12,532 bases of DNA from an uncultured Verrucomicrobiota bacterium (GCA_903925515.1 CAIYFP010000174.1:1-12532); one strand, 5' to 3'; shown: positions 1-8,104, counted from the first letter of the stretch. Notes: a model not told the origin generated them from the sequence alone. Translations and numbers: made by a program.

Positions 1-408
1 CACTTGGGATGTGGCCACCCGCGCGCATGCCGCGGTCGCCCATCCGCTACGACGGCGTGTTGGCACGCAGCCTGCCGCAACTTGCCCGCTTGGGGATCGC
101 GAGCCTCCCTCCTCCTTACGCGAGGATTGGGGACGCTCCTATCCACGGGCAAGGAGTTCCTCGGGACCAAGCCCTCACCGGGGGATGGCCGCGAACCTTC
201 GTCTCCCCGGCGTCATGGCGACCAACCCGGGCAGTCGCCGGCCGTCAAGGAAGACCCCATCCGAACCCGGGGTTGGCAGCCTTCGCCCGGCGTGGGTCGC
301 ATGCACGCCCCGGGGGGCCTCATTCCACGGACGCGGCTCCCGACCGTCATCTTTCCCGTGGACACCCATCGCGCGATCGATGTAGCAGACCTCGAGGTTC
401 CTGTCGTG
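1..408. other. Left-edge segment with no supported gene
   Basis: One plus-strand frame stays open through this stretch into the gene at 409, but its translation is rich in Pro, Arg, Gly and Cys and shows no domain-like pattern. The openness is expected from high GC. Minus-strand open frames here look equally unlike protein. I see no tRNA, no repeat and no convincing promoter hexamers. A short GAGG at 394-397 is the only plausible ribosome binding site and serves the ATG at 409. The segment may be an intergenic region or the decayed end of a neighbouring gene cut by the window edge. Confidence 0.5.
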
Positions 409-1740
409 ATGTCGCATCGAACGTTGTGGATTGCGGCGGCGGCCGTGGTGGTCACGACGGCCGCCATCGCTTTCACGACCTTCCGCCGCACGGAGAAGAG
501 AAGATATCCTGAGATCACCCTGCCAGATGGAACGGTGATGCGGGTGCTTGCGCTCACGTTTGGCACCAACCAAGCCGTTCATTTCGAGCCTCCATGGTGG
601 AACAAGCTCAAGGGACAATTGCCTCCCGCATGGCACCGCTTCACCGGCCCGCCCGTGGACAGCGTCGCGGTGGACAACCGGGACCTTTTGGCCATCCGGG
701 GCGCGCACCTCTGGTTGATGAGGATCGGCGACGGAAGCCTTGGCCGGTTTGTCTTCGATCGCGATTGGCATGTCGAGGCCGTGACCTCCGACGGCTGGTC
801 GGTGAGGGACAACTTCTACGTCACGCTCATGCGGTCAGGGCAATGGTTGCCCCATTCCGAGGACCAGTCGCTGGCGGCCTTGACCCTTCCCGTGATGGAC
901 AACCGCGCCGGAACGTTGCGGTTTCGCATCGTCGGCAAGGGGTTCACCCGGGAGCTGAGCCTGCCAAACCCGCGAGGCCGGAAACAATTCCCGCAATGGA
1001 ACGCGGATCCGCTTCCATCGACCCACGAGGCCCAAGGCCACCAAGTCATCCTCAAGGAACTCAAGCAAACGGGCGAGATGTCATGGGAACCCTCCCTTGA
1101 GGTGCATCGAGATGGCCATGCCATCAGCACGGGTTTTGATCCGACTTGGTCCTTCAGCGACGCCACGGGGAACATCAGCCACGAACGATTGCCGGCCCTT
1201 GAGCGGGCCTGGAAGGTCGATCTATTGCTCTCCCCGACCGGTCCCTACCCGTTCAGGTCAAACGACGTGGTCGTCTTGGGGCGGCTTCAGATTCCTGGCA
1301 GATCGGGGTTTGCGTGGATTCATCCAGCCACGGGATGGACAAACCATGGGATTCTTGCTTCGGGGGCATCCGGCCCGGGAGACTTCCGTTTCGTCGAGGA
1401 TGCCCTTGCGTCATCCCGGCATGGAAAAGCTCGGGGGAGGCATCAGGCCATGCCCGGACTCCGGCAGCTTGTGCCACGGAGCCAGCAGGAACGCGCGCAG
1501 GGCCAACCCAAGGAAGCCGTGGCCCAGCCGGGAGAGTTCATGATCGCCGAGGCTCCCGGCACGCAATGGAGGAACATGGCCACATGGTTTTCGTCCTCCA
1601 ACCACGTGATCCACGTGGCCTTGGAGCATCCGCCCACGGGAAGCCCGCTCCTCCCCCCGCACCCCGAACCCAGATGGCGTCCCGGACGATACCGTCGATG
1701 GAACTCGTGTTGCGGGCGCGGCGCATGGATGGCTCGATGA
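409..1740 (+). CDS. Membrane-anchored protein of unknown function, probably frameshifted near its 3' end
   Basis: I do not recognise a named family. The ATG at 409 was chosen because it begins a clear N-terminal anchor: a short basic start (MSHR), a hydrophobic segment at about residues 6-24, then a basic stretch (FRRTEKRR). An upstream GAGG lies 11 nt before it. The part after the anchor is rich in short beta-type stretches, for example ITLPDGTVMRVLALTFGTN near residue 35, and would lie in the periplasm or outside the cell. As read, the frame ends at 1740 with 443 residues, but the last 25 or so codons look non-protein (rich in Pro, Arg and Trp), while another frame looks strongly coding from about 1659 to 1916. 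Adding one C in the run at 1653-1658 would join them into a protein of about 502 residues. The gene converges on the peptidase gene with only 23 bp between their most distal stops. Confidence 0.6.
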   Translation: MSHRTLWIAAAAVVVTTAAIAFTTFRRTEKRRYPEITLPDGTVMRVLALTFGTNQAVHFEPPWWNKLKGQLPPAWHRFTGPPVDSVAVDNRDLLAIRGAHLWLMRIGDGSLGRFVFDRDWHVEAVTSDGWSVRDNFYVTLMRSGQWLPHSEDQSLAALTLPVMDNRAGTLRFRIVGKGFTRELSLPNPRGRKQFPQWNADPLPSTHEAQGHQVILKELKQTGEMSWEPSLEVHRDGHAISTGFDPTWSFSDATGNISHERLPALERAWKVDLLLSPTGPYPFRSNDVVVLGRLQIPGRSGFAWIHPATGWTNHGILASGASGPGDFRFVEDALASSRHGKARGRHQAMPGLRQLVPRSQQERAQGQPKEAVAQPGEFMIAEAPGTQWRNMATWFSSSNHVIHVALEHPPTGSPLLPPHPEPRWRPGRYRRWNSCCGRGAWMAR

Positions 1741-1916
1741 TTCCAGCCCGTCGTCTGTTCCCGTCACGCATGGACGACATGGACGTCGCGATCCTTTCGT
1801 TCGAGCTGCAAACGAGCGAGGCCGGGGAGACGGTCGAGCTCGAAGTCGCCTTGGGACCCCGGTTGGAAGCGAGCTGGGTCGTCGAATCACCCCTGCCTCG
1901 ACCCCGCGATCCCTAG
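1659..1916 (+). pseudogene. Out-of-frame C-terminal part of the 409-1740 gene
   Basis: This stretch is in the third plus-strand frame, whereas the gene at 409 is in the first. It has strong GC at third codon positions and encodes alternating beta-strand-like sequence such as VAILSFELQTSEAGETVEL, ending at TAG 1914-1916. It has no likely start of its own; the first in-frame ATG downstream, at 1674, has no ribosome binding site. The simplest reading is that it is the true C-terminus of the upstream gene, separated by loss of one base in the run of six Cs at 1653-1658 or by a sequencing or assembly error at that run. A separate small gene is less likely. Confidence 0.5.
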
Positions 1917-1939
1917 GACCGGCATCCCGCCTCGAAGGA

Positions 1940-3730
1940 TCACTCCCACCCGATCCTCCGCCCCTCGTTCTGCTTGGCGAGCCACGCCTGCAACGGCTTG
2001 AAGTATTCCACCATCGCGCGCGTGCTGAGGTCCTCGCCGGTCGCCTCGCGCAGGAGCGTCCTCCAGTCTCGCGTGCCGCCCGCCGACAGCATCCGTCGCA
2101 GGAACTCGCCGGCCTCGCGGTTGCCCTCGTAGTTGCACGACTGCGGCGGCTGCCTGAGGAAGGTTCGCGCGATGTGGTCGTTGAACTGGAACTTGAGCAC
2201 GGTGGCGATGGCGTAGCTGTAGTAGTAGCACGGGTTGTCGTTGATGTGGGTCTTCGTGGCCGCGTCGCACCAGTCCTCGCCACGCGAGCCGGGGCCGCCG
2301 GGCGGCTCGACCCCCTGGAAGTCCGCCACGTGCCGCCACCACCGCGCGTTCCAGTCCCCGGGCGGGAGTTCCCGGGCGTACACGTCCGCCTCCCAATGCG
2401 TCATGGTCCCCGACGCCCAAAACAGGAAGGGCACGGCATGGGACAACGCGTCGTTGAGCAGCACCGCGACCTCGTCCGGCATGTAGTCTGGGGGCAGGAT
2501 GCCCTTGGCCTTGAGGTACGGGACCTGGCCGGACGCCAGCCCGATCAGCTCGCCGATGCCCTCGTGGAATGCGGGGTTGGCTCCCAGGCGCAGCAAGGGC
2601 GGCACCTCGGGCCGGGTGTAGGCCATGAAGTAATAGGCATGGCCCAGCTCGTGATGTGCCGTCGTGAACCACCACGGGTTCGCCTCCACGCTCATCAACG
2701 AACGGATGTCGTCCCCAAGGTCCACATGCCAGCACGAGGCATGGCTGTTCTTCAGGCGCGCCTCCCCCGGCCGCGCCGGGAACAGGTCCGACCTCGTCCA
2801 GAACGTCGCCGGCAACCTCGGGAACCCCATGCCCACGTAGAACTCCTCCGCCGTCCGCGTGACCCATGCCGGGTCGCGTCCCTCGAAGTAGCGGTCGAGG
2901 TTCGCGGCATCGACGAGCCCGCCCCATTCCTGGGCCCAGCGGTTGTTGATCCAATGGGCCGGGATGCGGTTGGGAACGGGTTGCGCGAACCGCCGGGCGA
3001 GCTCGTGCTTCGTCCAGGTGTGCAGGTGCAGGTACAGCGGGCGCAACTCCCGCATGAAGGCCTCGTTCAACCCCACCATCTCGTCCGCCGTCATCCCGTA
3101 GCCCGCCACCTGCAACGCGAAGTAGTTGCTGAAGCCCATCTCGCGCGCGCACGCGTTCCGGAGGTCCCTCAGCTTCTCCAGCCCGGGACGCAGCCGCGGG
3201 CCCGTGGCCTTGGACGCCTCCCATGCCGCCCGGCGCTCCGCGAGGTTGGCGGACTTGGAAAGGATCCGGTCCAAGTCGTTCGCCACCACGTTGCTCCCGC
3301 CCAGCCTGAACTGGAACCCGTTCAACGCCGAGGCCTGCGCCGTCTCCGCCGCGACCCGTGTTGCCACAAGGTCCGGCCGGGTCATGGGTCCCTCCGCCGC
3401 GTTGAGCAGGCAACGCTCCAGCTGACGGACCTGCAGCTCCGTCAGGTCTGCCCGCCGCGCCAACAACTCCCGGGCTTCCCGGATGATGGCCGGGTTTCCA
3501 TTGAACGCCGCCCGTGCCTTGCCCGCCACCTCGCTGCCCGCGTCATGCTCGGGCCGGACATCCGTCGAGGCCTTCCACTGCGCCTCGCTCTCGACCCGGT
3601 ACAAGGCTTGGTACCCCGCGTTGACCAACCCAAGGAACCGGTCCGCCCGCTCCCTCAACACCGCGTCCGCCATCGCCGTGCCGGCCAGCACCAGCGCCAT
3701 CGCCCGCAACCCCCTCGCAAACGCCTTCAT
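1940..3730 (-). CDS. Secreted peptidase family M2 (angiotensin-converting-enzyme-like dipeptidyl carboxypeptidase)
   Basis: The product is a zinc metallopeptidase of the M2/ACE family, which removes dipeptides from peptide C-termini. The 596-residue length fits a single-domain M2 enzyme. The start at 3730 gives a signal peptide (MKAFARGLRAMALVLAGTAMA, probable cut before Asp22), so it should be exported to the periplasm or outside; an in-frame upstream extension to 3973 gives no such signal and runs into the neighbouring gene. The zinc motif is HHELGH, with ligands His360 and His364 and catalytic Glu361. HEGIGE supplies the third ligand, Glu390. KTHINDNPCYYYSY near 493-506 matches the ACE segment holding the substrate-binding histidine (here His495) and tyrosine. 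By eye, the position of ACE chloride-binding Arg522 is a Tyr. No clear Shine-Dalgarno is seen. The gene stands alone, divergent from the galU-like operon and convergent with the gene at 409. Confidence 0.9.
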   Translation of the reverse strand: MKAFARGLRAMALVLAGTAMADAVLRERADRFLGLVNAGYQALYRVESEAQWKASTDVRPEHDAGSEVAGKARAAFNGNPAIIREARELLARRADLTELQVRQLERCLLNAAEGPMTRPDLVATRVAAETAQASALNGFQFRLGGSNVVANDLDRILSKSANLAERRAAWEASKATGPRLRPGLEKLRDLRNACAREMGFSNYFALQVAGYGMTADEMVGLNEAFMRELRPLYLHLHTWTKHELARRFAQPVPNRIPAHWINNRWAQEWGGLVDAANLDRYFEGRDPAWVTRTAEEFYVGMGFPRLPATFWTRSDLFPARPGEARLKNSHASCWHVDLGDDIRSLMSVEANPWWFTTAHHELGHAYYFMAYTRPEVPPLLRLGANPAFHEGIGELIGLASGQVPYLKAKGILPPDYMPDEVAVLLNDALSHAVPFLFWASGTMTHWEADVYARELPPGDWNARWWRHVADFQGVEPPGGPGSRGEDWCDAATKTHINDNPCYYYSYAIATVLKFQFNDHIARTFLRQPPQSCNYEGNREAGEFLRRMLSAGGTRDWRTLLREATGEDLSTRAMVEYFKPLQAWLAKQNEGRRIGWE

Positions 3731-3860
3731 GGCGTGATGGAAACCCCGCTCCGCCCCGAAAATCAACGCGCGCCTCGCGCGACGGCCGCGGCGTCGAACC
3801 GTCTCGCCCGGGTTTTTGGGTTGGAGTCGCCAGCGCCCCGGCACGTACTGTCCGCAGCCA
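3731..3860. promoter_or_regulatory. Divergent intergenic region between peptidase M2 and the galU-like operon
   Basis: These 130 bases must hold promoters for both directions. A perfect inverted repeat, CGCGCG-cct-CGCGCG, lies at 3767-3781. On the plus strand TTGGAG (3821-3826) and TACTGT (3846-3851), 19 bp apart, are a weak sigma70-like pair. If used, transcription would begin almost at the ATG at 3861, giving a leaderless message, which would fit the absence of a Shine-Dalgarno there. The hexamer match is poor and the spacing long, so only the general promoter role is well supported. Confidence 0.35.
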
Positions 3861-4718
3861 ATGAAGGTGACACGCGCGGTGATCACGGCGGCAGGCAGGA
3901 GCCAGCGCACATGGCCCCTCCAACTCATGGTGGACCGTGACGGCACCATGCGGTCCGTGCTCGCCATCATCATCGGCGAGGCCCTCGCGGCCGGGGTCGA
4001 TCAAGTCGGGGTCGTGATCCATCCCGGCGACCAACCCGCCTACGCGGACGCGACTGCCGAGCACGCCGGCCGGGTCGAGTTCATCGCCCAGCCCGAGCCG
4101 CGCGGTTATGGGCACGCCGTGTGGTGCGCGCGCGGATTCACGGGTTCGGACCCCTTCCTCCTCATGGTTGGGGACCATGTGTACGTCAGCCATGCGAGCC
4201 ATGGCTGCGCCCGGCAGTTGGTCGAGGTCGCAACGCGCGAGGCCTGCCCCGTCTCGGCCGTGCAGGCCACCCATGAGAGCCAGCTCCCGAGGTTCGGCGC
4301 GGTCGGCGCACGCAGGGTCGCCGGCCATGCCGGCCTCTACGACGTCCGCGAGGTCATGGAGAAGCCCACCCCGACCGTGGCCGAGCAACGGCTCATCGTC
4401 CCGGGCCTCAGGACCGGCCGTTACCTTTGCTTCTTCGGCATTCACGTCCTCACGTCCTCCGTCATGGAAAGGCTGGGCAAGCGGCTCGAGGCCGGCGACT
4501 CCGGGGTGCATCTCTCGGGCATCCTCAATGACACGGCCGCACACGAGCGTTACCTCGCCTGCGAGCTCGCCGGACACCGGCACGACATCGGGTCGCGTTA
4601 CGGCCTTCTCTTCGCCCAGCTTGGCCTCGCCATGGCCGGCAAGGACCGCGACGAGGTCCTCGCGGGCCTCGTGGAATTGCTGGCGCAGCAACGCGACGCC
4701 GGGGCGGCACGCCCATGA
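3861..4718 (+). CDS. GalU-like nucleotidyltransferase (putative UTP-glucose-1-phosphate uridylyltransferase)
   Basis: The 285-residue product has the Rossmann-type sugar-phosphate nucleotidyltransferase fold, best matching GalU-type enzymes that make UDP-glucose from UTP and glucose-1-phosphate in the cytoplasm. It starts KVTRAVITAAGRSQRTWPLQ, corresponding to the nucleotide loop. QPEPRGYGHAVWCAR (78-91) matches the GalU GLGHAV region. VGDHVY carries the metal-binding Asp105, EKPTP (167-171) matches the sugar-phosphate segment, and HDIG at 241-244 matches the second metal site (HDCG in E. coli GalU). The loop is not standard: GXGTR is replaced by GRSQR, and the PKEMLP segment with its lysine is replaced by VDRDGTMRS. 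The substrate is therefore uncertain; it may act on another sugar-1-phosphate. ATG 3861 was chosen because it begins just before the first beta strand; upstream in-frame codons look non-coding. The stop overlaps the next start (ATGA), so the two are probably translationally coupled. Confidence 0.8.
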   Translation: MKVTRAVITAAGRSQRTWPLQLMVDRDGTMRSVLAIIIGEALAAGVDQVGVVIHPGDQPAYADATAEHAGRVEFIAQPEPRGYGHAVWCARGFTGSDPFLLMVGDHVYVSHASHGCARQLVEVATREACPVSAVQATHESQLPRFGAVGARRVAGHAGLYDVREVMEKPTPTVAEQRLIVPGLRTGRYLCFFGIHVLTSSVMERLGKRLEAGDSGVHLSGILNDTAAHERYLACELAGHRHDIGSRYGLLFAQLGLAMAGKDRDEVLAGLVELLAQQRDAGAARP

Positions 4719-7700
4719 CGAAAGGCACACGGGTGGACACCCAATCCCTGCTGGAAACGATCACGTCGGGCGTCCCGGACATCCGCAACCGGGCCCTCGG
4801 GACGGTGCTCGGCAACGCCACCGCCGAGGACCTGCTGGTGGCCTCCCGTGCCCTCGACTCGTTCCGTCGCAACGCCATCAACCTGTACGAGCGAGTCCGC
4901 GCCCTCTTCTTCCTTCACGCCATCCACCGTTACCACCTGCCCGCAAGGCTCGCCGAGACGGCCCAACCCCATGGCGGGCGCGTTCCCTTCGCGGGCTTCG
5001 AGGACCTCCTTGGCCGCCGGTTCCAGGAGGCCGTCGATGCCTTCCTCCATGCCCAAGAAATCGACGGCCCCAGCGACGCCATCAGCTCGGCCTTGGCCGC
5101 CGCCTACCAACGGCTGGCGTTCCAGACCTTGGCCGACCAGGTGCGCCGCAGCGTCCGCATGGTCCGGGGCAACCAATGGATGTTCCGCATGGGCCATCCC
5201 GCCGACCATCCCCTGCGCATCCGCCCGGAGCTCCTCGGCCGGGACGCCGACGGCGCCTACCCGATCCTGCGCGAGGAGACGCCCGTGCGCATGGACCTCA
5301 CCCACTCGGCATGGTCGGACATCTTCTTCCTTGGGATGGACTACCCGGAGGGGGCCCGCGTCCTCAACATCTCGGTGGACCTTGGCGTGCATGGGCGTGA
5401 CCCCGCGCCACGCCCCCCCGTGAGCGCATGGCTGCGGGTGCTGGACGAGCCCGTCCTGCGCCTCACGTCCGTGGACCTCGGCGCCACGGCGGACCTCGTT
5501 TCCCTCGCGGACGTGTTCGACTTCGCGAAGGACTACCTTGGCCTTCTCAAGGCGGCCGTGATCGCGTCCGGGATCGTCCCGCCGGGCATCGAGGGTTCCG
5601 GGCATTCCTTGGCAGAGCTGCTGGCGCAGGTCGTGGGGCCGGGCCGCGGCCTTGAGGTCGTCTCCTGCGTGAACGGCATCCCGAAGGGCTCGCGGCTCGC
5701 CGTCAGCACCAACCTTCTTGGCTGCCTCATCTCCGCCTGCATGCGGGCGACCGGGCAGGCGCGCTCGCTGACGGGCGCCCTGGAGGAACCCGAGCGCCGC
5801 CTCGTCCTCGCCCGCGCGCTCCTCGGCGAATGGCTCGGTGGCTCCGGCGGCGGCTGGCAGGACTCCGGCGGCGTCTGGCCCGGCATCAAGCTCATCACCG
5901 GCGTCCAAGCCCGCGAGGACGACCCCGAGTGGGGCGTATCCCGCGGCTGCCTCATGCCCGTCCACCATGTCTATGGCCGCGACGAGATCCCCGATTCCGC
6001 CCGCAAGGCCCTCCAGGAATCCCTCGTGGTCGTCCATGGCGGCATGGCCCAGAACGTGGGCCCCATCCTTGAAATGGTGACGGAGAAGTATCTCCTCCGG
6101 TCCTCGGCCGAGTGGCGCGGCCGACAAGACGCCCTCGACGTCCTTGGCGAGGTCGTGGACGCGCTGCGCAGGGGCGACATCAAGGCGCTCGGCCGGGCCA
6201 CCACCCGGAACTTCCGCGGCCCCCTGCAAGCCATCATCCCATGGGCCACCAACCACTTCACCGAGTGCGTCATCGCCCGCGCCACCGAGGCCTTCGGCGA
6301 CGACTTCTGGGGCTTCTGGATGCTCGGCGGCATGTCCGGCGGCGGCATGGGCTTCATCTTCAACCCCGCACGCAAGGCCGAGGCCCAGGCCCGCCTCCTC
6401 GAAATCATGCTCCATGCCAAGCGCGAGCTGCAGCAGGGCCTGCCGTTCGCCATGGACCCCGTCGTCTTCGACTACGCCATCAACGAGCGCGGGACATGGA
6501 GCGACGTCCTCTCCGGCCCCGAGGCCCTCATGCCCCGCGACTATTACTCCCTCACCGTCCCCTCCATGGTCCGGCGCGACAGCCGCGCCCTGCCCCTTGT
6601 CCGCAGGGTCGAGCTCGACCGGTTCGGCGCCGCCGCCCGCACCCGCCCGGACCTTCGCGGCATGGTCCAGGTCCTCTTCGACGCCCTCGTGCCCCGCGGC
6701 CGGGCCAGCCATCCCGAGGGCGAAAGCCTCCCGGGGTTCCTCGCCGCAAACGGCTTCGACCGCGAGCAACACGAACGCGTCCGGCGCGACCTCCGCGAGG
6801 GTCGCATCGGGCTCGCCCAGAACCGCCTGCGCGCGGACGCCCGCATCGAGGACGTCCGCCCCGCCGACGTCGCCCGCATGGAGGACATCGCGCCCGATGC
6901 GTCGTTGCAGGCCGAGGGCGAGGCGGCCATGGCGCGGGGGGAGGTCGCCGTCGTCACCCTCGCGGCCGGCGCAGGCTCCCGCTGGACCCAAGGCGCCGGG
7001 GTGTGCAAGGCCCTCCACCCCTTTGCCCGCCTCGGCGGACGCCACCGGACCTTCCTGGAGGTCCACCTTGCCAAGACACGTCGCTCGGCGGCCCTCCACG
7101 GCATGGCGCCCCTGCACGTCTTCACCACCAGCTACCTCACGCACGCCCCCACCCAACGCTTCCTCGACCGCGCCCCCGACTGCTTCCCGGAATCGAAGGA
7201 AGGCACCCTGCTGCTCTCCCCGGGCCGCAGCGTGGGCCTGCGCATGGTGCCCATGGTCCGCGACCTGCGCTTCCAATGGGAGGAGATGCCCCAGCAGGTC
7301 CTCGACGAGCAACAACAGAAGGTCCGCGAGTCCCTGCGCGCCGCCCTCATGGGATGGGCCACGTCCGAGGGCGAGGCCAGCGACTACACCGACAACCTCC
7401 CCCTCCAGTGCATGCACCCCGTGGGCCATTTCTACGAGGTGCCCAACCTCCTCCGGAACGGGGTCCTCGCCCGCATGCTCCGCGCCCGGCCCGCCCTCCG
7501 GACCCTGATGCTCCACAACATCGACACCCTCGGCGCCACCCTCGACCCCGCCCTCCTTGCATGGCACCGGCGATCCGGCGCAACCCTCGGCTTCGAGGTC
7601 ATCCCGAGGCGTCTGGAGGACCGGGGCGGCGGCCTCGCCCGCGTCAACGGCCAGGTCCGCCTCGTCGAGGGCCTCGCCATGCCGCGCGAGGAGGACGAGT

Positions 7701-8083
7701 TCGAGTTGTCCTTCTACAACTCCATGACCACGTGGATCGACATCGACCGCTGGCTCGCCTGCCTCGGGCTCGACCGCGACCTCGTCCTAGCCGAAGACGA
7801 GCCACGCGTCGCCTCCGCCATCCGTGACATGGCGTCCCGGCTCCCCACCTACATCACCCTCAAGGACGTCAAGAAGCGCTGGGGCCATGGCCAGGAGGAC
7901 GTGTTCCCCGTCGCCCAGTTCGAGAAGCTCTGGGGCGACCTCACCGCCCTGCCCGAGGTCGGCTCCGCCTTCGTCGTCGTCCCGCGCCTTCGCGGCCAAC
8001 AACTCAAGGACGCCGCCCAGCTCGACGGCTGGCTCCGGGACGGCTCCGCCGCCCATGTCGAGTCCCTTGGCAAATGGGACTGA
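4715..8083 (+). CDS. Bifunctional fusion: fucokinase-type GHMP kinase plus UDPGP-family pyrophosphorylase
   Basis: The 1122-residue protein has three parts. Residues 1 to about 185 are mostly helical and not recognised. Residues 190-690 resemble the L-fucokinase branch of GHMP kinases: DLTHSAWSDIFFLGMDYPEG (194-213) matches the substrate loop, PKGSRLAVST (323-332) the phosphate loop, GGGWQDSGGVWPGIKLI (378-394) is nearly the fucokinase GGGWQDQVGG motif with catalytic Asp383, and GGMSGGGMGF (538-547) is the C-terminal glycine motif. Residues 740-1122 match the UDPGP family: LAAGAGSRWTQGAGVCK (749-765) is the nucleotide loop with Lys765, and HPVGHFYEVPNLLRNG (901-916), NIDTLGATLD (935-944) and FYNSMTTWIDID (1000-1011) match the UDPGP GHGD, NIDNLGA and FNTNN motifs. 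The expected chemistry is sugar to sugar-1-phosphate to UDP-sugar. The order is opposite to Bacteroides Fkp, where the pyrophosphorylase comes first. The phosphate loop lacks its usual glycines, so kinase activity is uncertain. The start overlaps the galU-like stop by 4 bp. Confidence 0.8.
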   Translation: MTKGTRVDTQSLLETITSGVPDIRNRALGTVLGNATAEDLLVASRALDSFRRNAINLYERVRALFFLHAIHRYHLPARLAETAQPHGGRVPFAGFEDLLGRRFQEAVDAFLHAQEIDGPSDAISSALAAAYQRLAFQTLADQVRRSVRMVRGNQWMFRMGHPADHPLRIRPELLGRDADGAYPILREETPVRMDLTHSAWSDIFFLGMDYPEGARVLNISVDLGVHGRDPAPRPPVSAWLRVLDEPVLRLTSVDLGATADLVSLADVFDFAKDYLGLLKAAVIASGIVPPGIEGSGHSLAELLAQVVGPGRGLEVVSCVNGIPKGSRLAVSTNLLGCLISACMRATGQARSLTGALEEPERRLVLARALLGEWLGGSGGGWQDSGGVWPGIKLITGVQAREDDPEWGVSRGCLMPVHHVYGRDEIPDSARKALQESLVVVHGGMAQNVGPILEMVTEKYLLRSSAEWRGRQDALDVLGEVVDALRRGDIKALGRATTRNFRGPLQAIIPWATNHFTECVIARATEAFGDDFWGFWMLGGMSGGGMGFIFNPARKAEAQARLLEIMLHAKRELQQGLPFAMDPVVFDYAINERGTWSDVLSGPEALMPRDYYSLTVPSMVRRDSRALPLVRRVELDRFGAAARTRPDLRGMVQVLFDALVPRGRASHPEGESLPGFLAANGFDREQHERVRRDLREGRIGLAQNRLRADARIEDVRPADVARMEDIAPDASLQAEGEAAMARGEVAVVTLAAGAGSRWTQGAGVCKALHPFARLGGRHRTFLEVHLAKTRRSAALHGMAPLHVFTTSYLTHAPTQRFLDRAPDCFPESKEGTLLLSPGRSVGLRMVPMVRDLRFQWEEMPQQVLDEQQQKVRESLRAALMGWATSEGEASDYTDNLPLQCMHPVGHFYEVPNLLRNGVLARMLRARPALRTLMLHNIDTLGATLDPALLAWHRRSGATLGFEVIPRRLEDRGGGLARVNGQVRLVEGLAMPREEDEFELSFYNSMTTWIDIDRWLACLGLDRDLVLAEDEPRVASAIRDMASRLPTYITLKDVKKRWGHGQEDVFPVAQFEKLWGDLTALPEVGSAFVVVPRLRGQQLKDAAQLDGWLRDGSAAHVESLGKWD

Positions 8084-8104
8084 CCCCGCCCCGCACGCCC
8101 CGCC

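Noticed and set aside
308..320. G/C-rich near-palindrome at the left edge as a hairpin or terminator
   Set aside because: It has no adequate loop and no T-run; such strings are expected at this base composition.
4..408. Upstream extension of the first gene to the left edge
   Set aside because: The extension looks non-protein, and the ATG at 409 starts a clean membrane anchor with a possible ribosome binding site.
2174..3940. A 588-codon plus-strand open frame over the peptidase gene
   Set aside because: It is a shadow of the M2 gene with Arg/Pro/Gln/Val-rich sequence, no start signal and no motifs.
3543..4730. A 395-codon minus-strand open frame across the divergent region and the galU-like gene
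   Set aside because: It overlaps two well-supported genes and resembles random GC-rich translation.
4598..7567. A 989-codon open frame on the minus strand opposite the fusion gene
   Set aside because: It is the antisense shadow of a GC-rich gene. Its translation is dominated by Gly, Ala, Glu, His and Val without any domain pattern, whereas the plus strand shows kinase and UDPGP motifs in order.
8084..8104. A terminator between the convergent fusion and SMP-30-like genes
   Set aside because: The 21 bases are C-rich with no stem-loop and no T-run on either strand.
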